Source of the DNA: Tritrichomonas musculus
Taxonomy: Eukaryota > Parabasalia > Tritrichomonadida > Tritrichomonadidae
DNA: 64,000 nucleotides
NCBI GenBank assembly: GCA_039105265.1
Contig: JAPFFF010000005.1
Span: 496,001-560,000 of the forward strand
Direction: 5' to 3'
The first letter of the stretch is position 1, and every line of letters begins with the position of its first letter. A model generated the notes under the pieces. It was not told the DNA's origin and made no database searches. It saw only the letters and a list, made by a program, of their open reading frames with translations. The position numbers and the translations under genes are program-made. Of the stretch, positions 32,059-40,734 are shown in pieces.

Positions 32059-32073
32059 ATGTGCAATTTATAG

Positions 32074-32610
32074 ATGTCTACAACACTTTCAACTCAAAAC
32101 TCTGAGTTACTTCGTCAACTCTCAACTTTAGATGACAACACTGTAAAGAAGATCGCCGAAGCAACATTTAAATCGCTCACAAATCCAAAGTATGAATGTT
32201 CAGATTTAAATGAAAATGAAGCTAAAGCACAGATCGGTTTAGCAACGCTTATTTCATTATATGTTCGACAAGGAACTTTTGCTGATTCGTTATCAGCTGT
32301 CCTCAAAGATAATGGGTTATCACAGACTTCAGTTCAGACAATTACTGATTTATATAAAGATAACGTTGATCTTATGAGAGCAAATCTTTCGAATATAGCT
32401 TTCACTTATCCCAGAATTGTCGGTTGTGAGTGGAGACTTGATTATAGTGTTAAAAACAGTGAAACTGGCGCCGTTTTGCTTCCATGCTTTTTCATTGAAT
32501 TAAAACTCGAAGGAGGAGATTCAATAAATTTTGCATGCAATGAAGAAGAAATGACAGCGCTCGTTGCTGCCTTAAAAGATGCTTCTCAAGAAGCAGCGCG
32601 TACTCATTAA
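32074..32610 (+). CDS. COMM-domain protein (COMMD family)
   Basis: Protein of 178 residues with the two-part COMMD plan. A helical N-terminal domain (about 8-105) is followed by a COMM domain (about 113-175) reading GCEWRLDYSVKNSETGAVLL, then FFIELKLEG, and ending FACNEEEMTALVAALKDA. This matches the family pattern (dWrvd...s......P...l.l.........f.cs.eel..Ll..Lk.a). Human COMMD proteins of this form (for example COMMD2 and COMMD3) have about 195-200 residues. They assemble as a ten-member ring in the Commander complex, which with Retriever recycles membrane proteins from endosomes. Which COMMD this is cannot be fixed by eye. ATG 32074 follows an M3 element by 15 bases. Confidence 0.85.
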   Translation: MSTTLSTQNSELLRQLSTLDDNTVKKIAEATFKSLTNPKYECSDLNENEAKAQIGLATLISLYVRQGTFADSLSAVLKDNGLSQTSVQTITDLYKDNVDLMRANLSNIAFTYPRIVGCEWRLDYSVKNSETGAVLLPCFFIELKLEGGDSINFACNEEEMTALVAALKDASQEAARTH

Positions 32611-33028
32611 ATTAATCTTAAAAAATAAAACAAAGCTGTTGACAATTTGCGAATTTATTTTTTCATTGTGTTCTAGTTTTTAATTTAAGATATAAACTAA
32701 TGATATAAATTGTACTTTCAAATTATTAACATATAATGAAATTGTAATTATCTCATCTCTATTCATTTTAAATGTTTGTATTAATTCTTAATGTAGTCCT
32801 TTTTGATAGTATAATTTAAGTAGAGCAAGCAGTAATTTTACATTATTATAAGCTAAATGATTAGATAAATAAAAGAGTTCAATGACTTAAAATCTTGTAA
32901 ATAAATTGAATCTTTAAGTATTGATTGAAAACTGTTTTAAGTAAAAAAGCTATATATCTTTGTAATACTATTTTAAATGATTGGAGAAAATTGTTATAAA
33001 TTTTAAACGTTCATTAATCATATTCAAA
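32611..33028. other. intergenic between COMMD and SKA1-like genes
   Basis: AT-rich tandem-gene spacer of 418 bases; nothing seen beyond the Inr-like element near its 3' end. Confidence 0.6.
33011..33015 (+). promoter_or_regulatory. Inr-like element, SKA1-like gene
   Basis: TCATT with its A 16 bases before ATG 33029. It supports that ATG over the upstream in-frame TTG at 32981. Confidence 0.4.
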
Positions 33029-33892
33029 ATGGATCCATTATTCTCCCTCCAATTACTAAGTCAACGTGTTTATGAAATTCAGTTATGTATTTCATGTGCA
33101 ATTAATGGATGTTTCAAACCTCAAGCAATAAACCAATTAAATAATAAAATGTCTCAAATTGAAGATTCTATTCGCGAACTTGAAAATTTTGTTTCACAAC
33201 TTCCTGATGTCAATGAAATATACCAAATGATTGAAGAAATGAAAAACATATATGAGGTTTGTAGTAAAGCGCATCCAGAAATCGAAGAAAATTTGGTTAA
33301 TAATAACTTAAATTTAAATCCTCAATCTCAAGTTAAGCAGAATGTTATTCGTACAACAAACACTAGTAAGTCGCCACGCCAAATAAATAACAATTCAAAT
33401 GTGCGTTCTTCAAAACTTCAAAAATCAACACCTCAGATGCACCAAAATAGCAATAATATTTTGGATAGTTGTAAATCCAATCGATCACAGTATCATCAAT
33501 TTCAACAAGATCCAATTGATGAGAGTGAAGAAAATGTAATCATTCAACATGTGTCTGAAAAAGAGTTATCGCAAGCATCGAAATCAGTGAATTATAGGAT
33601 TCCTATTGATAAATTAAATACATATATTAGTGAACTAAATGAAGTCCTTACAAGAAAAATGTCGATTGTTAAACTTCAGCCAAATCAAGTTAAAGCATCA
33701 GTTCGAAGATTATGGGAAAGGTATAAAGATGAAGAGCTGATGGATGATGATAGGCTTTTCTTTACACAAGAAGATGTTAAAGAAACCGCAACTATGAAAA
33801 ATAATTCCCAAAAGGTTTTGGCAGTTCTTCAGGCTCTAGGTCGTGTTTCGTGCTCAACAGATCAGCATGTCAAGAGATACTTTGTAAAATAG
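33029..33892 (+). CDS. SKA1: SKA1-like spindle and kinetochore protein
   Basis: Protein of 287 residues; human SKA1 has 255. The C-terminal about 100 residues match the SKA1 microtubule-binding winged-helix domain: RIPIDKLNTYISELNEVLTR, then a long helix with VRRLWERYKDEE, RLFFTQEDVKE and QKVLAVLQALGRVSCSTDQH, ending VKRYFVK. This parallels the human order (R-L-x-QIN--I-EINK, RF-DEE, YF-EADIKEF, LLNILRH--RL, RYVI). The N-terminal about 75 residues are helical, as in the SKA core bundle, and the linker is N/S/Q-rich. SKA couples kinetochores to moving microtubule ends with the Ndc80 complex. Start chosen at ATG 33029. Strong family resemblance; no search was run. Confidence 0.75.
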   Translation: MDPLFSLQLLSQRVYEIQLCISCAINGCFKPQAINQLNNKMSQIEDSIRELENFVSQLPDVNEIYQMIEEMKNIYEVCSKAHPEIEENLVNNNLNLNPQSQVKQNVIRTTNTSKSPRQINNNSNVRSSKLQKSTPQMHQNSNNILDSCKSNRSQYHQFQQDPIDESEENVIIQHVSEKELSQASKSVNYRIPIDKLNTYISELNEVLTRKMSIVKLQPNQVKASVRRLWERYKDEELMDDDRLFFTQEDVKETATMKNNSQKVLAVLQALGRVSCSTDQHVKRYFVK

Positions 33893-34102
33893 ATATATTT
33901 AACAATGTTTTTAAATTGCAGATTGTTGTTTTTTAAAAGCAAGATGATTTATCCGAGAAAATCTTGTTTGCGTGTTTTTAATTGCATAAATATCAATTAA
34001 AAGTTATGTAGCATCAATGAAATGAATGAGTGGTTATTGAGTTGAAATTGATCGTTATATTTAACTATCAATTTTTGAATTATTTTGAATTATTGAATTA
34101 TT

Positions 34103-35077
34103 ATGAATTCAGATGTCAATCTACCTCACGAATCAGACAATCAGCACCGGATTACTCAAGTTAGAAATCGAAGGCGTAAAAATGGTATTCTTCAATACAA
34201 TGTAATTTATAGTTTTGGTTCCACAGAAAAAGGAAAATGGATTTCACTTGAAGATCTCCAAAATGCTGATCCAGAAACAATGTCACTTATTAGTCAATAT
34301 GATGAGATTCATCCATTTCGAAAATATCAAGCCAGTCATCAAAAAGGAAAAAAAGTTACTGAGATTATTGGAATTGTTAGCGATAATAAAGAGCCAAAAT
34401 ATGTTGTAAAAATTGAAGGCTCTGATTTTCTTGAAGCTGTTCATAGCAGTTATCTTTATAAATACTATAAAGCGTTGCTTCTTGACTTTTTTGAGTCAAA
34501 ACTAGTTTTCAAGCCTTCTCAAACGCAAATAATGAATTCTAGCAATGAAGTTCTGCAACAGCCAATGCCACAACAAGTCCAAACAAATATTCCTATACCT
34601 AATTCGTCACCATCTTCTTCGCAGTTTAATCTTCTTCAACCGTTCACGCAATCAGTAAGTAATGGCCAAAATGATCAAATACAAGTAGATCAAAAAATCC
34701 CAAAACCACCAAAACAAAAAAAATCTCAATATCAACCTTTCCAACAACAGCAATTTCTCCAAATGATGCAGCAGATGCAGGTTTCTCCGCATCCATTAAT
34801 GAATGGGCAGATGGCTCAATTTTCACAACAGAATCAGCCAATTCAGCAGATGCAGCAGCAAATTCAATTAAAACAGAAAAAAACACAGAGAAAAAGTCAA
34901 AAGATGCAAAATTCTCAACAGCAACAGCCTACTCAAGTCTTTTATCCACAAAATTTGCCTGTTCAGCCAAATTTTGCATTGCAGTCTCCACCAAACATGA
35001 TGATTGGGCAAATGGGCTCAATGTTAAACTTTCAAAATGTACAGCAAGTCCCTCATCAAGCGCAAGGGAATCAATGA
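34103..35077 (+). CDS. HP1-like protein: chromodomain plus chromoshadow-like domain
   Basis: Protein of 324 residues. Residues 16-70 read as a chromodomain (ITQVRNRRRKNGILQYNVIY...GKWISLEDLQNADPETMSLI). Of the methyl-lysine cage, Trp46 is clear; the usual first aromatic is replaced by Ile17. Residues 84-136 fit a chromoshadow domain (VTEIIGIVSDN...KYVVKIEGSD...ALLLDFFESKLVFK), paralleling HP1 PEKIIGATDS...FLMKWK...VIAFYEERLTWH. A Q/P-rich tail with about 60 glutamines fills 140-324; HP1 proteins lack such a tail. HP1 reads H3K9 methylation and builds heterochromatin. It is tandem with SKA1-like, which fits a chromosome-biology block, though neighbours in trichomonads are rarely co-regulated. 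A double chromodomain protein is the alternative. Confidence 0.7.
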   Translation: MNSDVNLPHESDNQHRITQVRNRRRKNGILQYNVIYSFGSTEKGKWISLEDLQNADPETMSLISQYDEIHPFRKYQASHQKGKKVTEIIGIVSDNKEPKYVVKIEGSDFLEAVHSSYLYKYYKALLLDFFESKLVFKPSQTQIMNSSNEVLQQPMPQQVQTNIPIPNSSPSSSQFNLLQPFTQSVSNGQNDQIQVDQKIPKPPKQKKSQYQPFQQQQFLQMMQQMQVSPHPLMNGQMAQFSQQNQPIQQMQQQIQLKQKKTQRKSQKMQNSQQQQPTQVFYPQNLPVQPNFALQSPPNMMIGQMGSMLNFQNVQQVPHQAQGNQ

Positions 35078-35597
35078 AAGGCGAACAGGTATTGCTTGTT
35101 TTTATTATTTCTTTTGCATGTCTATTTAATGTTATTAATTAATTAATTGTTTATTATTATTCCATTTAAATATATCATTTTGACTGATTTTCAAATTTTA
35201 AATTTATTTTTATTTTTGTTTCTGTTTATATTCATGAAATATATATATAATGATGTGTGTTGTTCTGACTTTTTATTCAATTGATATTTTTTTTAAAAGA
35301 ATCATAATGTATTCATCAAACAAATTATGAATTATTTAAAATAGTATAAATCTGGAAATATAGAGAGATATGAAATTGAAATCAAAAGAAGAAAAATAAT
35401 ATTTCGGCTAACGAATAACAACAAAACCTAAATCAAGATGTTAATTATCGGTAAGATTAATAAAAAACTAATGAAATGGTTAAAATCATAAGAATGTGAA
35501 AATTGAAGTTGGTGAACAAATTCTATTCAAACTCAAATCAGCAAAATACCAAAACAAGCATTTTCTAAATGCTATTTTCTTTCTCGTTTATGTTTCT
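35078..35597. other. convergent intergenic region
   Basis: 3' regions of the HP1-like and profilin genes. AT-rich, no coding signal or repeat of note. Confidence 0.6.
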
Positions 35598-36134
35598 TTA
35601 TCCCCCTTGGCTTATTATTTCGTTTGCTATTGCCAAAACAACACGTGCATATATTTCAGGATAAATAGGTTTGTTTTGTTGATGTGATATATCTTGTTGA
35701 TTTTCTAATTTTTCAAATAATAAAGACTTTGGTTCAACATTTTCAAAATTAGAAAATAATAGAAGTAAAAACGAAAATCGGCAACGATATGCAAAAATGC
35801 AATGCTTGTCATTTGTTGCATAAAGAATTCTTGAGTTAAGTGAGATTATCAAAAAATCCTCATTCTCAATGTTGAGAGGTTGTCCATCTTTTAAATCAGG
35901 CAAATTTTTAGCGGGTACAAGTTCATCACCTTCATCAAGGGCATCGAAATTTGCAAAAAGATCGGCAATTGTTTTTGCCGTGGGTTCAGAAATATGAAAA
36001 TAATCTTTAGCAGTATACTTTTTCCCATCTAGACCATAAATTCCACCAACACCTTTGATATTTCTTTCTCCTAATTTTTTTTCAAGAATAGATGAAAGAA
36101 TTTCTCCCCAATAATCATTTTTAACATCAAACAT
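35598..36134 (-). CDS. profilin-like protein
   Basis: Protein of 178 residues from ATG 36132-36134; the upstream in-frame TTG is rejected. It follows the profilin order: N-terminal Trp helix (YWGEILSSILEKKLG), GVGGIYGLDGKKYTAKDYF, a helix (EPTAKTIADLFANFD), an inserted acidic loop, then strands DFLIISLNSRILYATNDKHC and a C-terminal helix (EIYARVVLAIANEIISQ). Profilins bind G-actin, polyproline and phosphoinositides and feed actin assembly. Usual length is 125-140 residues; here there is extra sequence between the last strands and the C-terminal helix. The fold call is fairly good, ligand binding is not shown. Confidence 0.65.
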   Translation of the reverse strand: MFDVKNDYWGEILSSILEKKLGERNIKGVGGIYGLDGKKYTAKDYFHISEPTAKTIADLFANFDALDEGDELVPAKNLPDLKDGQPLNIENEDFLIISLNSRILYATNDKHCIFAYRCRFSFLLLLFSNFENVEPKSLLFEKLENQQDISHQQNKPIYPEIYARVVLAIANEIISQGG

Positions 36135-36998
36135 ATGAAATGTTAAATTTTTATTATGTTTTAAACAAAAAGTGGATATATTCAATTTTTCAATAATCTT
36201 ATTGAATTTTTTGATTAAAATTCAAATCTTAAAAAAATCATGCTTCCATCTATATACCCAAGATAATATTTTCCTTGCCAATTTGTCCTTACTCCGACAA
36301 CACGTCCTCCCAAAATTACACCAGAGCTTTTCACTCCGAGAAGGCCATAACAAACTTTGAATATGCCACAATGTTGAAGGAAAAAGTGTCTGGCACCACC
36401 TTTCAAACAACAAATATACTATTCCAGAAGAATACAAAGCAAATGAATTTTCATTACTGCTTACTTCTGACAACAATTATATCTCATATATCAACAAAAT
36501 CAGAAAAATCCCAGAAAATGGAAAGAAAAACCAAATATATTGATTTCTAGAGTTCAAACTAAACCTAATTCTTTTCGAATTAAATGCAATGAGCTTGATG
36601 ATAAAATCAGAGATTGTACAAATCACTTAATTTTTTTAATCAAGTTGCGTATCAGTTTATTTGGTATTATTCATATCAAAAAGTGGAGTTACAAAGAAAA
36701 CTCTGTGGCAATGTCTAGATTCAAATTTTATCGCACTTTTATGTTTAAGCAAATGCATATCTACACATGGAGTTTCTTCATTTAAATTCTATGGTACTAA
36801 ACGGTCATGTTTTTGGATAAAGACGTAATAATGTATTAGCTGTTTATAATCTCTAGCGTTAACTAATCGAGATAGTTCATATTTCAATTTATTCATATCA
36901 TTCATCTCAAAGAACTCAGTCAATTTTGTTATTTAAGTCAAAATTAAATTATTTCATTTCTTCACTAATAAATACAGTCAAACCGTTTTGCTATTGGT
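36135..36998. other. unassigned region with possible gene remnants
   Basis: Beyond the profilin start. A locally more G+C-rich patch at about 36215-36480 gives two overlapping minus-strand frames; one reads glycine/valine-rich protein-like sequence (GLLGVKSSGVILGGRVVGV). A plus frame at 36540-36785 has no recognisable family. I cannot tell a decayed gene from chance. M3-like GACCGTTT occurs on the minus strand at 36799-36806. Confidence 0.35.
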
Positions 36999-37394
36999 TT
37001 AAAAAAGTCTCATTTTAATCTCGTATTCATCCGGAATCGTTATCATATCAATTCCGTAATTAACAATAAGCTCTCTCTTAGTAAAGATTTCCTCATTTGT
37101 AGTGGTTTCATTCACGGTGTTTCCATTCATATTTACATCAATCTTAATATTTATAAGTTCTTTATTCTTAATGTTCAAATCATTATCATTATCTGTTATA
37201 TCAATTGAATTACAAATTCCAAAACTGGATCACTACTCATCTCATCATCTTTATCCGTTTATTCAGATTATAAAGTAACCGCTTTAACGAATATCTCATT
37301 ACCTAATTTACTTAATTGCTCATCCAAATATTTTTAGTAATTTATACAAATATTTCTCATATATATTGTTATGTATCGAATAAGTTCTTATTAA

Positions 37395-38679
37395 TATAGG
37401 TCATTCAATAAGTTCGTAACTCCAACGTTTTAGAAAGAAGAAATGATTATTCAATTTTTAAATATAGTTTTTATAATTTATAGGAAGTATTCTATAATTT
37501 ATTAAAATGATTTGTTTTATTAGATAATATTCGCTGAGTTGAAAGACGTTTAAAATTTTATACGTTTAAAAAATCATTTTTATGAATGTAGAATTTCGAG
37601 CAGTAGTGCATTATTACTGGCTTTTAGGGAAAGGGCCTACGGAGATCCATGATCAAATGGTTCAAGCTTATAATGGTGCTGCACCTACATTATCTTTTGT
37701 TAAAAAATGGATTGTAATGTTTAAGAATGGGCGCACAGAGCTGAATGATTTGCCACGGTCAGGAAGACCCATTAACGAAGATTATATAGATAAAGTGAAG
37801 CAATACATTGAAGATTACCCGTTTTCATCTGCTCAGAGCATTTCATCAGCTATTGGTATTCATGCTTATACAGTTATTAAGATTTTAACTGTTGATCTTG
37901 GCAGAAAAAAAAGGCATGCAAAATGGGTCCCTCATGTTTTGACAGATTGTCAAATTAAAAATCGTCGGCAAGAATGTTATTCTCTTTATTCTATATTGAA
38001 AGGTCTATCAAAAACAAAACAATATCAGGTGATTACATGTGATGAAAGTTGGTTTTATCTCAACTATTATACAGAAGAAGCTTATTTACATGAAGGTGAA
38101 AACATTGTTCTTCCCAATCGTCTCATTTCTGATCAAAAAATTATGATTTTTAGTGCTTTTTCAGCTTCAGGTCTCGTTCTATTAGAAATGCTCCCACTTA
38201 AAACAAGATTTAACTCACAGTACATGTGTGACGTTATTTTACCAAGTTTGAGAGAAGCTGCTCAAACGAAGCTTGGAATAAGAAAGAATTCAAATGTATT
38301 AATTCATTTAGATAACGCAAAACTTCATAATTCTAAAAAAACAAATGAAAAATTCAAGGAGCTCAAGTTCACACGCTTGCCACATCCGGCTTATTCGCCA
38401 GATGTGAGTCCCAACGACTTTTTTTTATATGGTTTTTCAAAAAATAAGTTGAAAGGAAAAGTGCACAATTCGGCAAATGAACTTTTTCAATCACTGACAG
38501 AAATCATTGAAAATATTGATAAATCGACGTGGGAAGCCGTGTTTCAAAATTGGATTAACAGACTTCATCTGGTTTTTTTAAGCGGTGGAGCTTACCTTTA
38601 AAATAAACAATTTTAATTTTATTTTCATTTATTGTGTGTTGAAATATTTCAGAGTTACGAACTTATTGAATGACCTATA
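37395..38679 (+). mobile_element. mariner-type DNA transposon, whole-looking
   Basis: Terminal inverted repeats are perfect over 28 bp when the TA target duplication is counted (37395-37422 and 38652-38679; each end reads TATAGGTCATTCAATAAGTT going inward). The element proper is 1281 bp (37397-38677), flanked by TA on both sides. It carries one uninterrupted transposase. Perfect ends, an intact frame and a clean TA duplication suggest a recent insertion. It sits inside the decayed helicase-bearing fossil. Size and plan resemble the Tvmar elements of Trichomonas vaginalis. Confidence 0.95.
37582..38601 (+). CDS. mariner transposase
   Basis: Protein of 339 residues, normal for mariner (about 345). 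Two N-terminal helix-turn-helix regions (about 1-110) bind the terminal repeats. The linker has the mariner signature WVPHVLT (115-121). The catalytic triad is D154 (ITCDESWFY), D244 (IHLDNAKLH) and D279 (YSPDVSPNDFFLY), with exactly 34 residues between the second and third, the D34D hallmark. The frame is intact, so an active enzyme is possible. ATG 37582 is the first methionine. It cuts and pastes the element at TA sites. Confidence 0.95.
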   Translation: MNVEFRAVVHYYWLLGKGPTEIHDQMVQAYNGAAPTLSFVKKWIVMFKNGRTELNDLPRSGRPINEDYIDKVKQYIEDYPFSSAQSISSAIGIHAYTVIKILTVDLGRKKRHAKWVPHVLTDCQIKNRRQECYSLYSILKGLSKTKQYQVITCDESWFYLNYYTEEAYLHEGENIVLPNRLISDQKIMIFSAFSASGLVLLEMLPLKTRFNSQYMCDVILPSLREAAQTKLGIRKNSNVLIHLDNAKLHNSKKTNEKFKELKFTRLPHPAYSPDVSPNDFFLYGFSKNKLKGKVHNSANELFQSLTEIIENIDKSTWEAVFQNWINRLHLVFLSGGAYL

Positions 38680-39929
38680 TGTTTATCATATCCAGCATAA
38701 ACACATCAGAATCTTTATTTTGATTTCGACCAAGAAATTGTTTAACTCTGGATAAGATATCGATATATGTCTGCACAAATATAGATTAGATATCCTCTAT
38801 AAACAACTGCACATTTTGGATAGAGGAGGTAGATACAATAACATCAGCATTCATATCGAACAATCAATCTTAATTTTACTTAACCTCTTTATCATCAGAT
38901 GTATATAAAGAAACCTTGTATTTACCTTTAAAACAATCTCTTAACAACTTATATTCTTTTCAAATTCTTTAACTTAATTAAAGCCTTATCATAATTCATT
39001 CATTCTCTATCGATATAATTTGCTATCTCAACCAAATGTTCAACAATATTTGGAATATATTTATAACCATAGATATTTTGATTATATTTATCATCAATAC
39101 GAGGATAAATAATTTACTAATCCTTAAAATAAGGGAAATACTTAATATCATCAACAGTAGCACTTATTAATGCGATTTTATCAACTCCTTATTTATCTCA
39201 ATTAAATTTAAATGGTATAATAATAAGTGAATTTTAATCTATTTTGAAGTAATAATCGAGCGGTTGTTATCATTGTTATTCTATTAAACCACTTAAGGAC
39301 TTAAATGCTATTCTGGTATAATGGTTAGATAAAGAAATGGATCTCTTCTCACAAAGACGATAAGTTTATGGTAATAGTTTCAACTGCTAATATAGCTGAG
39401 GAGTTCTATTCTTAGTTGACACTGTAAATTGAAAACGTGTCCATATGATTATGTGTTAACGATAATCTAGTCATTGTTATTCTATTTACCAGAACCAATT
39501 GGAGCTCCACAGATGAATTTCTAAATTCGAATTCAATTAGTCATCTTAAGTAAATCATACTTGTTATTTTCAATACAATAATAAGCATAATCATTGCAAT
39601 CGATTAAATAACTATCTTCATCATATACTCCAACCGGTTCTCCTTTCGTTAAATGTTTAATTGAGAAATGGCCAAGTCTCACTCATATCATATGATGTAA
39701 ACTCGCTCAGGAATCTCATTAAGCATTCAGTCATTGTATATTTTAGGATTTTGTAATTCATCTGATGCTACAGTTGGATTGTTTACATTAAATGTTGTAG
39801 CTGTTTCATCATCATTCATATTACATATTTCATATTTCATATAGGAGGGCTCTTAAAATCATCTAACGACTCATATATATGTCCATTATCTTCATTAAGA
39901 TGACCGTATAATATCATGTTCAATGCCAT

Positions 39930-40734
39930 TTAGTTTCATTTACGTTAAATTTTCATATATTTAGAATTCAAAATACGTTGTTTATAGAATAATATAATGT
40001 AGTATCTTAGGATTTATTTGGAAATGATTTACATGATATTATCTATAATGGATACCTTCATTAAGAAAGTAATATAAAAAAAACAAATTTTATAACATTT
40101 GCTTTGATTTTTGGTAAAACATGAACAAGAATTGTGAATTTGATTATACATATACCATTGGATCTGTTTATGCTGATTCTAAAGCACAGTTTCATCGTGA
40201 GTACAACCAACGAATAAAGCAATATAAGCAAAAAGATAGATATCAAGGAGAAAAGAGTACATTGATAAAAAATTCTAATTAGAGTGAAAAAAATACATCA
40301 TTTCGCTGTTGATGTAGTACAAGAAGACTGATGGAGTACGACATCACTTTAGTATGCTGCATTCATTCTTCTCCAAGGACTCGAGTCTTTTGAAAAAAAT
40401 GCAACTTTGCACTTGTGTGGAGATACCAAAAATAACGTATTTTTTAAAAACTTATTAAGAGAATAATTCAATGAATAATAATTTTGGTTAAATAATATTC
40501 ATTTAGATTATTATACAATATCTGATTTTTTTAAAATAATATTTATATTTAATTTTAAATATTTTGATTAAAATATAAGTTTATAACAATGATTTTGTGA
40601 ACTTATTTCAAATATAATTATGTAATTGAAGGTATATTTTTTAATTTCAAAAAGACTTTCTGAATTATTTAAGAAAATCTGAAAAATACAATTTTTTTAA
40701 ATGAAATTCAGATTATTTTTTGAATGAAAAAACT
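39930..40734. other. intergenic region with one short open frame
   Basis: AT-rich, between the fossil and the ATG16-like gene. The only protein-like item is a 53-codon plus frame at 40121-40282 (listed separately). The patch at about 40300-40440 is somewhat more G+C-rich, with no feature recognised. Confidence 0.5.
40121..40282 (+). other. short open frame of 53 codons, uncertain
   Basis: ATG to TAG, reading a charged peptide (for example FHREYNQRIKQYKQKDRYQG) with protein-like rather than A/T-run composition. It could be a small gene or a leftover of the neighbouring fossil. No family recognised. Confidence 0.2.

Larger units (their letters stand above)
31715..32073. other. divergent promoter region
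   Basis: 359 bases between two divergent genes. It holds the Inr-like element of the Q-rich gene at one end and an M3 element close to the COMMD ATG at the other. No gene seen. Confidence 0.55.
36999..39929. mobile_element. fossil of a helicase-bearing, probably virus-like DNA element
   Basis: Short protein-like stretches in several frames, mostly minus strand, belong to one large superfamily-2-like helicase. Seen are an N-terminal part near the 39.9 kb end, a Walker A-like GAPIGSGK near 39.5 kb, an ISATVDD-like motif and a C-terminal part ending near 37.0 kb. Some pieces lie on the plus strand, so the copy has been rearranged internally as well as worn. It is broken, with well over ten breaks, and looks old. 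A mariner transposon sits inside it (37395-38679). The helicase type recalls origin-binding helicases of large DNA viruses and Polinton-like elements; the family is uncertain and no capsid or integrase part was seen. Confidence 0.5.

Noticed and set aside
39309-39402. tRNA-like run (GGTATAATGGTTAGA, a TTTCAAC-like T loop and GCTAT/ATAGC ends)
   Set aside because: The acceptor pairs only five of seven, no good anticodon stem forms, and the stretch carries helicase-like protein sequence belonging to the fossil.
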